Assembly: GCA_916613615.1 (NCBI GenBank)
Contig: OU744724.1
Span: 33,491,607-33,555,606, forward strand
DNA length: 64,000 nucleotides
From: Steromphala cineraria
Taxonomy: Eukaryota > Mollusca > Gastropoda > Trochida > Trochidae
Reading direction: 5' to 3'
Shown here: positions 36,440 to 49,100 of the stretch, piece after piece
Layout of the letters: the number at the start of each line of letters is the position of its first letter
How positions within the stretch are numbered: the first letter of the stretch is position 1
Program-made: the position numbers and the translations under genes
The notes under the pieces: generated by a model
What the model was told of the DNA's origin: nothing
Seen by the model: only the letters and a program-made list of their open reading frames with translations
Databases searched by the model: none

Positions 36440-39400
36440 TCATGTTTCGCCAGCAATGTCTTCATATATGGAGATGAGGTTGTCGATACCGATGAAGTAC
36501 TCGTCCTCATGATTGCCTTCTACCCACTTACTCCGGTGGTCGGTCTTCACATCCGACGGAAGTGGCCGAGTCTTACCGAAGTCGATAACCCACACGTTTG
36601 CCTTCTCCGAGTCGTGGACAAACAGTAGGGAACTCCCAACCACCTGAAATATTGTATAATGGATTCAAACTACTGTTTAAAGGGACAGTAGCACGTTTTT
36701 TGACAATTTCCACTTATAGTTGTACGTAAATGCTAAATGTATTGTTTTAATAGTGTTAAAACTCTCATTACACAAACCAATCATCAATAGTCAGAGAAAA
36801 TATAAAGATTTACATAAAGTCCATTGGCGCTCATTTTTGTGTGAACACCTTTAATACATTTTGTTTAAGAAAAGGGAATCGCGTGGCTGAACTTAAAATT
36901 ATATATTTGCTTTATCACCGATTCATTTGGTTTGAATACATTGCCTCTCAGATGGAACCATTTATTTTCATTTCCCTGACATCACCCTATATTCTACCTA
37001 AAAACGTGCTACTGCCCCTTTAAGGGTGCCAAATAAAAATGGAAACAGAATGAATGTTTATGTTGGTTGCTGTGTTTATCGGATAGGGTTCTTTTCTTTT
37101 ACTTCTTACCTCGTGTGAGTTGAAAAACTCGGATTTTTCTTGTGTTGCTTTGATTTCCTTTAGGCGACTTATGTAGGCCTTCTTCAAGAGACAAGAAAAA
37201 TATGTTTAGTATGGATGTTAGAAATTATTTAACAGATCACAAACAAGACATAATTCTTTCCACTGGAAGCTGATATGTTTCCCCTTCACTGTAGGGTTTA
37301 ATAAGTATAACTATTTATCATTGATATTTTTCATTTTTGCATTTACCATTAGGGTTTTAAAATTATCATTGCAATAACACAAGCATGATGTTCTTAATAT
37401 CGAAACGTAAAACTAATTGTAAATATTTAAGAACTTTGAATAATAATGATTTCAGTTCACTATCCTCTTCTCTATATTCTTCTGCATGTTGATGTAACAT
37501 ACTTTATTTGAATTTAACTGAACCAAACATATTGTTTGAGAATAATAGTAGCAATACAACCAGGTAGCTCTATAGTTACTCACCAAGGCGTGTTTATCCT
37601 TCCCGATGAAAAAAGAGAGTTTTTCCTTAACCATATCTCGAGTGTTGATACGCTTGTAGTCTTTGCTCGACGTACCATCGCTTTTCTACAATTAAATTAA
37701 ATTAATTTTATCATTCATACTCTTTCTCATACTTTCAAATTCATTCTTTTGATACCAATCATTACCTTTAATTCTCTTATACTATGCCCTTTGAGCATGT
37801 ACCTTGTGTATGGATATATCGCTATACTAATACTCACTAATATTATTATCATTATTAATCATTATGGATATATCACTTATGTATAAAACATATATAGAAA
37901 TGACGATGAGTTGTACCGATGAAGCTCTACCTTTCAGTATTTTGATATGTCTACGGATATATCGTCGATTGCTTTCAAATGTTAGAGAGAATTTTACTCG
38001 TACAAACAGGTATCCCCACTCTTCCTCCATTACACAAATCCTCTTGACATTTTTACAACAAAACACTATTCCCTGCACCTTTACGTGATCTGGAGTAGAA
38101 TACCAAATCTTGTGATGGTTAGTCAAGTTTATGGTTTTAGAATTGGAAAAGAACATAATCCTTAAAAAAGACAAAATCAAAATTGTAAGCATGAAAATGG
38201 AAGAAAAAAAAATTGAACAAATCCCAAAAGGTATATATAGATATATTTAAAGAGTCACGTAGCAATCTAAATTTGGTGATGATTTGTCAAACAGTTATTC
38301 AGTTATGGTCCGGAAGAGAGAGCTACCTTTAACAAAAACAAAGTCCAAAGTGTTGCCCTCGATAAACAATAAACAATATTGAAATTTGAATAAAAAACAA
38401 AACATGTTACTAAGAGGCAGTAAATATGGTTGCGATAGGTTAAATAGTTTTAGAGTTAAACTCCGAAAACTATGCTTGGGAACGCTGACGCCAACGAAAA
38501 CTAAAAAACATTATGTCCCGTGACATAAATACAGTTCTGCAGACATAAACATTGCCATCATAATTAACACACGTCGTTAAAACAAGACATTCAGCAACGA
38601 GACCAAATGTTCAGGATGCATCAGATAAGTAGAAATTGACGTTTGGTGGTATATTATAAATATTCTTTCCGAAAATCATGAAATTATATATAAAAAGTAT
38701 TTCCGACTTGTCTCCTTATATCTATATAGGCGGTATTTATAATTAAACTAGAATCACAATTGGTTTCTAGATGCTATCGATTTTGCCAGAATGAAATATT
38801 GTATAACACTCCCCCAAACTCCACCAAAACTATAGTTAAGAAGAGTGCATTACAAAAATAACACCATTTATTCTGAGATACATCTTTTATATCCAGAATA
38901 TCACGTTAAGGGATGGGCGAGAAACATATTTATATCCTTGTGTTTCTGAAATAAGAAACGGGTAATTATAAAGCGTCTGATCCTGGTCAAAGAATAACGC
39001 AATCTGACGCAAATTCCCTAGAAGAAGACGGATCGATACGCATGTATTGCACTAGAAAACCTGCAGTTTACGTCAGTCATTTCCTATGTAGAATCTGGCT
39101 TCAGACTCATCAAGGGCGTTTGTGTACAAGTCCCTATTATAACTATTGTGATACAAGGTAGCGCAATGTGATCCAATGATAAACAATGTTTCACAAACTA
39201 CCTATATTTTGCAATACGATAATCAGATAACCATACATGATGTAACTGTGTGATACAATATGCTACAACGCGATATAGAGTTTTACCAAAATATACAGTT
39301 AACAAAATTTCCAAATTAAAATGATACAATATGCTACAACGCGATATAGAGTGTTACCAAAATATACAGTTAACAAAATTTCCAAATTAAAATGACAAAA

Positions 39401-40070
39401 TATGCTACAACGCGATATAGCGTGTTATCAAATTATACAGATAACAAAATTTCCAAATTAAAATGATACAATATGCTATAACGCGATATTGAGTGTTAAC
39501 AAAATATACACTTAACAAAATTTCCAAATTAAAATGGTATACAATATGCTACAACGCGATATAGAGTTTTACCAAAATATACAGTTAAAAAAGTTTCCAA
39601 ATTAAAATGATACAATATGCTACAACACGATATAGGGTATTACAAAAATAAACTGTTGCCGCAAAATACCATAAAATGATATCGTAATGATCCTAACTTA
39701 CGCAAACAGTGTTTTCGTAGACGGGGCGCTTAGTAGGAATCGTAGACAGATAAAAAAATGGGTTCGTAAACAGGTAAACATATTTCTTTTAATTAGCTTA
39801 GCTACATGGCAACTAAGTACGTACATACTCTGTAATGTTGACATAATAAATCTGATCTGGTCAAGATGATTTTTTCACTGAGGAACATTCACTCTCACTT
39901 TTAAAAATTGCAGTTTTTTAGTTCAACGCAATCAGTGTTTCGTAGAAAGAATGGGTTCGTTGATAGATAAAACGGTTTGTTGCTACGTAGACAGGTAAAA
40001 GTACTTTTTGAAATTTGACAAACACATTTTATGAAATATGCAGAATGTACTTTAATACTGTTTACTATTT

Positions 40071-40117
<47 letters not shown>

Positions 40118-43100
40118 AATCATCATCATCATCATCATCATCATCAATTGAAGTAGTAGGGAAGGAGGAAAGGGATGAGGAGAAATAAAGGTTTTACATT
40201 GACTTCATGATGAAACCTACCCTGATCCCTTCTATTCTGAAGGAAAGGTTGGCAGAGGAACTCATTTCGTCTCTCCATCTCAGATAGCGAGCCTTAGTGA
40301 CTCCTCCCTTCTCTCTCTCCTCAGGTGTGGGTGCCTCGGGGTCCAGATCTGTCATCTTCTTGTAGATGTCCTGGAGTCATACGTGATACGATGATTTATA
40401 CAAGGTAGTACAATGTGATGCAATGTCAAACAAGGTTGAAGATATCATACAATGTAGTGAAATGTAATTCAGTGTGATGAACTTTCAAATATGATGCTAC
40501 AGCGGATACAATGTCAAAATCCTACAAAGCGATACGTGTGTGGGTGTAACACTAACAGTGGTGAATGGCAGATATTATTATTCTTCTGATGGAGAACCCT
40601 CAGAATTACACTACATTTGGTAATAGTATAATCTTTCAAATGGGTATCCTTTTAGGAATAAAAATATTCCAACTCATGTAAAACCCTTAACTTTTTAAAA
40701 TGTTATAGTTCACAACCCCATTGAAATTATTGCTGTTGCAATTTGTGTTGGCTTGAATCCTACTTTGACAGGACTAAGTTTTCACTTTTTTTTCATTCCT
40801 GGTCGAATCCATCTTCCTACGCAGAGCCTAATAGGCCAGTTTCCAAACTGTCATTTTATGCCTTGCTGCAGAGACTCTACTTTTCTGTGCTGCTATAGTG
40901 CCCCTACAGAGTACAGAGCAAGCACAGAAAACTCAAGGCTATGCAGAAAGGCATAAAATGACAGTTTGGCCGGAAACTGGCCTTTTAGGCTCTGCGTAGG
41001 AAGATGGGTCGAATCCTACAGAATTTATATTTCTATCAAGAAATCGAAGTTGCCTTCTTTCATCAGCTAAAACAAAACAAAGTTTAGCGCTGCCGTAAAA
41101 ACATTACAATTACACTAATGCAGCTAAAACAATTAAAATGGAAAAATAGCCTTGTTGTCATGTGTCGAACCAAAGACCACACTGAAATGAATTCACATAG
41201 CATGGATTTTATCCTCATGGAGAACAGGTCCCTTTTAGGCATATCCTAATTAGTGCTAAGGATAACCTTAATGGGGCAGTAGTACGTTTTAGGGGGACAT
41301 TAGTTGATGTCAGGAAAATGAAAACTAATTGGGTTAGATATTTTATATTCAAAAACATGTATTAATTAACAGTGAAAGGTGTTCTTTTAGTGTCTCATAA
41401 GCCATTTGTGGCTCGGCGCATTGTTTTATAATGTGTATCGTGTTTTTTATATAATGATGCGTGTGACACTTTAATAAAAACTATACTACTACTACTACTA
41501 CTACTAATGGTCCCTATTGAAAGACAACGTATTTAAACTAAATGGAGCAGTAATAACTCAAATATATAATGTAAAGTTTATCCATGTGATTCCTTTTTCT
41601 TACACAAAATGAATTAAAGATGTTCACACAAAATGGCCGCCAGTGGATTGTGTGTGAATCTTCATACTTTGTCCTCTGACTATGGATGATTGGCTAGTGT
41701 AATGAGATTTTTGACACTGTCAAAATTATACATTTAACATTTACTTACAATTATCAGTGAAAATTTTAAAATATAAAATTATCAAAAATACGTGCTACTG
41801 CCCCTTTAACCTAGTTATAACAATGGGTTACAGTTTAAGGGAGCTCAGTGGATATTAGACCTAACATATTTGCAAAGTTCCTGGTCCTAGATTTCGAAGC
41901 TCTATACGCCCTTGGTGCCGTTGCACAAAACACTCATGTAACATTAAGTCACTAAGGCAGCCTTAGCTTAGTGCAATATAAAAGGACGGCAACAAGGCTA
42001 ACCTTAGTGTTAAAGACACCTATCTATTGGCTCTCATTTGTCATCTTGAAATTTTCGCATCGCTAGAAACAAATATGCTGTATTATGCTCATTCAGTAAC
42101 AAAATTACAAAAATGTGTCATAGTGCTGCATTCAGAGCTCGTAGCTTCGATGATTGGCTTCGTATCACGATGGTTTTCATGTTATCAATTTATCAATTTA
42201 TTCTTTGTAAAATTCTTAAGTTTGCTTGTGCAACGACCCCCTGGTTTATGTGAATGGGATATGAAAAGTCAACGTCCAATGTAGCTTTAGTCACCTTCCT
42301 GAATACGGGGTTCTTCCTTGCTTTGTCTAATTCTTCTTCGTGGTATGTGCGACACCCCATCTTGACGTCCATCACACAGGGGGTGGAGAACTCACACAGC
42401 AGGTCCTGCAGCTGGATGTACTCTGGTGGACGTTAAGGAGTTACAACAGGATAATTTATAGCTTATTTGATAATATCTATGATCAATAAATTTATATTTT
42501 AAATTGTTCTGAACTCACAAACAAATTGTATTTACTCCGGCGGGGGTAGAAAATTTCACATGATGTGAGTGGCTCATACATTGCATTATATTTATATATG
42601 CGTATAGACCCAATTAAACTATGACATTTAAAATGTTCCTCTCATCTAGTAATAAGCTAGGATCTAAAGGCAATACAGCACTACCTATCTATTTCTGAGC
42701 GATGCATGTCCTGTGGAAGGGTGGTGGCCTACTACCTAAAAGTGTCTATAGTTTCAAGAAACTATATGTAATGCATGTACCTATCACTGGATATCCACGA
42801 ACATATGATATCTTTTTCATATATATAATTATTGTTAACGAATAATGAGAACAGAAAATCTAAATGTCAATATTGATAACGAAGAAGTATTTTGAATAAA
42901 CGATAGTAGTTTGCATTGAATAAAATGTAAAACAAACCCACAAAGGTTTTCTTCTGAAAAATAAGTTTCCTTCTCAGACGTCAAAGCGGCCATAAATACA
43001 GTACTAAACTATTCATGCTAGCTTCAGAAATCAGGTTTTATCCATGATTCTTTGATGGTCTTTCGAGAGTAAAACGTCATCATTTTTTCTGTTAACATTA

Positions 43101-46100
43101 TGATGAAAATGTGACGTAAACGAGCCACTCCGTGAGTTGTTGGGGATCACATATAACAAACTGATTAGTGTCATCTGATCAGGTGATGTCGAATTTTGCA
43201 ATATAGTATAATTTTAGAGCTAATCGACGTTGTATAGTGACAATAGGAAGGTTTGAAGTTGCGATTGTGATCGAAAACCGGAAAATGATGCGTATTTTGG
43301 AAAGTTATCGAAATCATTCAGAATGACAGTTACGAGTTCATACTGTTCCACGAATTGAAAACAAGTATGTACTGTATATTTGCCATTTTGATATATTATT
43401 TTCAATCATGTACGAAAATGCAAAATGACATAATTTATTTAAGGAAACACAGTGATAACAACCTATCACGTTACTAGGTAACAATTAACACTCCAATACA
43501 CAGCTCGTGATGACAGAATTAAGAAATTTCAACCATGGATTGTTTATACATCTAAATTCTATCTATAGACGTTTTCTCCGGTTCTTATCTATACATATCG
43601 AAGTAGCAAAATTGTATGACAAACAAGAATATTTAAACCTTCAAATGTTTAAGTGATGTTAAAATGTAAACGTATGATAGTTATTAATTACAAATACAGT
43701 AGAACACGGATATAGCGAACACTCGGATATAGCGAAAAAAAATTCAAGTCCCGTCCCTATATAATATCATTAAAATTATATGCGTATAGCGAACACCGGA
43801 TATAGCGAACTAAATTCTTTGGTCCCTTGGAGTTCGTTATATCCGAGTTCTACTGTACTGTATCTTAATCACAAATGTTATTAGCTTCAAATACTGTATC
43901 TTAATCACAAATGTCAAAACTATTGTTAATATATTTCGAAATATGAATAATGTTTCATATTGTAATAATAATAATTTAATGATAATTTTTAAATAACTAA
44001 AGATACGAGTGCATCACTTTAACTTTAAATGACAAATACCCTATATTTTAGAAGAAAATACTTATTTAACCACCATTGATGGATAAAACAATCAATAAAA
44101 CTACAGTTCTCCCCAGCAGAGTTGAATAAAGTTTTATTTTATAATTTTGGACCTAGCAACCTGTGCCGGGAGACAATGCAAATCAGCCAATGTCGAAGTA
44201 AATAATTGACCAAGATCAACGACATACTCCCAGTTAATAGAGTAGCTAAAGTATACTGTTTGTGGTCAGCTGTTAGGGTCAGTACCGGGTAAACAAGTTT
44301 TCTGTTTGTAAACAGGGAAGCCCCGCATTGTATACATTCCCTAAGCTGCTGGACATTGGTCACCGCCTGGAGCCGTGTATATTAAAGTGACATTGGGTGT
44401 GTTTCATTTACTTCGATGTGGTTTGGCGCCTTTCAATATATATGGTCATTTTACTTGTAACACTGAATTCTCACATTTAACCCCTTATGCAAAAGAACTT
44501 ATTTCAAATGAGGGTCGACAAATCTTGTCTTGTGTAAAAGAAGAGCCCTTACTAAACCTAGCTAGACTCAGTATGGGAGTGTAGCGAGTATTATTGAGGC
44601 TAGGTTTTACTTAGACTGGAATCTTTCTAAACTAGTACTGTGAGTGGTTGGTTTGTAGGACCAGGACGACAAATATGGTACGTGACCAAACAATCGATTC
44701 CTGCAGGGTTACTAACCAATACGTCACTGTCTTTATAAGACACCCTTTCAGAAACACAGGTGTAATTAGCTTCAAAATACGCTCTTTAGTTAAATGAACT
44801 TAGATATTCACGTCATATAGTACGTGATCAAAACAAGAAGGGTCTTTACTAAAAGCAATGGCTAGGACAATAGGCTTACAATCTACGGAACAGCACTATC
44901 TTATCAAAATATAACGTATTTGCTACACTTCGCTACGCATTAATCTGTGTAACGTAGTGAAGAAAATTATGACCTTATTTAAATGAGATTGACGAATAGC
45001 ACTAACTGACGAGAAGGCTATTATCGCACCTTCTCTCAATTTATGTCTGACATTGGGTGACAGAGAAGTCAAAAGATGATCTTGAGTGTCTTCCTGTAAG
45101 TTTTTCGAAGAATGCCTTTTGTCATACATTAATAAAGAAACGACATGTGTGTGTAAAATAAGTTCTTATGCAGATACTGTGGGAGTAGATCTTTATCACG
45201 TACAAGGATACTTTCTCCCCCCTTCTCGACCTCCCCCTTGAACTCCGGCACGAAGGGGTAGAGGGGGTCTGTCTCCAGCTTCAGGTAACAGTCCCTCTCC
45301 CGATCTATCGTCTTCTTCAGCACCGTCTTGGCCTCTCCCGCCTGGAAACTCCCTGCAACATACAAACAGGGAATTCACCCTCACTACACCGAACCAGTGT
45401 ACATGTGTGCTTCATTTCTAATGATACAAGTTTCGTTTCACTATCAGACCGTTGCAGTATAGCAATTGAAGGCCTTCTACTTGTTTGTGTTTGAGTGTTA
45501 ATTTACCCATTTGATGCCAGATAATCGTTTTCAAATTTTCCTGACTTTTTAAACACAAAGAGTTATATCATAAATACTGACAGTATGAATGCATAAAATG
45601 CATATTGGAAATATGTTGGATAATGACTTAATGTTGATATGAAAATTATTCAAAGAAAACAATCAACCAGCCTCGTTTACTTTATTAAAGTAGTATGTCT
45701 GCAGTTACCCTTCTCAGTGTTGATGGGATGAATTTGTGTTTGAACAGAACGTTTGATATATAAAAACCTGGCCATTTATCCGAATAACGCTCGTGGCCTT
45801 ATAAAAGGCTTAATTTTAATGGAAGTACAATTGTTAAAATAGACGAAAAAGGGTCGTAGGGTTGAAAGGTTTCACTGTAAGCATGAAGTGCTTTCTAAAA
45901 TCCAATGTACTGTTTAAATGTAAAATTGAGGAATGAATCATTCTTATATTATAAATGTCGTATTTTCTTGGTATACAATTATTGAAGGTTGTGTATCAAA
46001 TATACATTTTGTTGCAACGTTGTTTTTCGGTGAATTTCGAAATCTATAAGAGATCATATTTTAAGAGTAAAATCTGTGTGTCATGACGCTTATGACGTCA

Positions 46101-49100
46101 GATCGTATTTATGGCGGCGGAGGATCAGGTACGTTGCTAATTCATGACTGTTGCAGGCTGACGAACCAAATATATTGGCTGATTCTAAAAGACGCACTTA
46201 TTCTCACAACTTTTCTGTTTGAAGTAAAACACTGTCTAACCCATCTTTGCTCTCTGAAGATGGAACTCTTTGGTCACTATATAACGACTCTTAATGTATT
46301 ATGTATTTTTCCTACGTTGCTGCGAATGAAAGGCCTAATTGAATCCAATGCCAGCAACAAAGAAAACAGTAATGACACTGAGGTTCTTTTTCTTGACCTT
46401 AAAGTAGAAGATTCGTGCGAGATCCCCCTTGATCTTGGAGCTTCTATTGAATCTATTTCTGTCTATGTTTACCTGTGTGGCCTTGATTACAGGTACACGC
46501 ACATACAACTCACATTGCAGGAAATCGATCTGATCGATGATTGATAAGAATCGGGTTAATCATATTTCTTGTAATTATGTTGATGACCTACATACCTAAT
46601 TCATATATGGAAGGTAGAATGTGTGATAGTACATTATACTTACATTCTTGGCAATATTAACTTGTGAGGTTGGAGCAGAGAAAAACAACTTTTTTTCTCA
46701 AAATAAAAACAAACTAATATCTTTTTTTCATGTCAGCTTGATGTTGATGTGCATTTGGAACTTTTCAGCAATGGAATTTGGATGTCATGATATCAGGTGT
46801 TTTCTAAATGAGGGAAGCCTGATCTGCAGAAAATATGCATGAAACTTCTTTGTGGATGAGCATCTCTATTTGTTCAACACTAGTAACTACTAGTTCATAT
46901 CGTCCTTGTAGTCATATAAGAAACGCGGCAATAACGTATGTTTCATCATGCAAAATAGTTGAGATCCATGCCATTAAAAAAATGAACAAATACCACATCG
47001 TAGATTTGGGATCACACGTTTTGGAATAGTAAAAAATCTTGTACTCGTTCGGGTCGAGTCACATGCGGGATTCGAAGGCAGGCAAGAGGCAGGCAACACC
47101 GCCAGCAATGACCGTACCATCAACATACCACCTCACTTTGGAATTTCGTTATTCCTGATAAAATTCGTTAAAATGCCAAAAAAGTAAATTATAAGCATAA
47201 TGACCCTGATGTCCAGCGAGTTGTGTCCAGAGCTTCTTCTTCTTGCCCAGGCCGATCCAGCGTCCGAGGCTGGTCACTAGGTTCCAGGGGTCAATCTGCA
47301 GATAAGATTTGAACTCAGAATGTAGGGAGAAGTGGAATTTGTGTATTTTCATACCTTGTGTATAAACCAAATACGACATCATTGAATATGTATATTTGTT
47401 ATACCTTATGGTTGTCAACTATAAGCGATATCATGGAATTTGTACATATTTTATATCTTATGCATGGATGTAAACCTACAACAACATCACGCGGAATTTG
47501 TACAGATTTTATACCATGTGGTTGTTAACCAACAACAACTTCACGGAATTTGTAATACTTTAAACCTTTGTAATAATTTAATTTTTAAACTTATGAGTGT
47601 CAACCATTGTCGATAACATGGCTAAATTTGTAATACTTTATACCTTATATGGTTGTAAACCTACAACAGTACGGAATGTGTAATACTTTAAACCTTATGG
47701 TTGTAAACCTACAACAGTTCGGAATTTGTAAATATTTTATACCTTATGGTTGTAAACCTACAACAGTACGGAATTTGTACATATTTTATACCTTATGCTT
47801 GTAAACCTACAACAGTACGGAATTTGTACATACTTTATACCTCATGGTTGTAAACCTACAACAGTACGGAATTTGTACATACTTTATACCTCATGGTTGT
47901 AAACCTACAACAGTACGGAATTTGTACATACTTTATACCTCATGGTTGTAAACCTACAACAGTACGGAATGTGTACATACTTTTATACCTCATGGTTGTA
48001 AACCTACAACAGTACGGAATTTGTACTTACTTTATACCTCATGGTTGTAAATCTACAACTGTACGGAATTTGTACATACTTTATACCTTAAGGTTGTAAA
48101 TCTACAACGGTAAGGAATTTGTACATATTCAGTTATACCTTATGGTTGTAAATCTACAACGACATCATGGAATTCGTAATACTTTAAACCTTATGGCTGT
48201 AAACCTACAACAACATCATGGAATTTATAATAGTTTAAACAATCATGTTGTTGTGCACTCATGAGTCCGTCCATCTAAATAAATACAATATAAGTAAAAT
48301 ATATCTAGGCTGGAGACATGGCATCAAAGAGAGGAAATTGCCGTCACTATCTATTCTTCTTCATTGTAAATGTCATTTAAAATGCCATGATAGCACCAGA
48401 AATAATCTAATGTCATCTGTTCTTTTAATCCTTATAGGGCAAAAAAAAAATTCTGGCCTTTACATTCAGGCAAAAATGAGGCGGTGACACGGATTTTTTA
48501 AATTTCAATTTTGTTTTAATTATTGAACATGAAGAAAAAAATATAACCTTTGAATATTTTTTACGGCGTCTTTGAGTGCACTGACAGACAGAAACGAGTG
48601 ACATTTTAAGAGCCTGCTTTACAATGTTTTTTCTAGGCCGCAGGACTCAATTTCCATTTTTCCCTTGTCAACATCTTGAAAAAAGGCGGGGGTTTGAAAC
48701 TGACGCGTGTGGACACCAGAAACAAATTACTATTGTATCTAGACCTAATAGTGGCTCAACACGTGAGTAAAGTATTTTTTTTTCATGAATATAATCAATC
48801 GGATGAATCTGACACCGAGGCTATTTACAGTTGCGTTCATTTCTTTACGATTTGCTTTACGAGTTGCCATTTTCATCGACTTGAGCTATAAATCACAAAG
48901 CTTAATAGATTTGTTTTCTGTTGATTCTATATTTGCATCTCGATAGTATCACTTTTGTCATAACTGACAGGAAGTGAGTTGATGCTGGTGTAATTGGAAA
49001 TCTTTTTATCCATTTTAAATAAATAAAATTACTTGGAGTGCTTGTAAATTCAAGAAATATAACTTTTCAATATATTCTCATATTTACATAGGAAAAGGTA

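Noticed and set aside
37827..38192. 121-codon minus-strand frame in an ITPK intron
   Set aside because: AT-driven composition (Ile, Asn, Tyr, Ser), an overlapping plus frame of similar quality and no recognisable motif; not supported as a gene.
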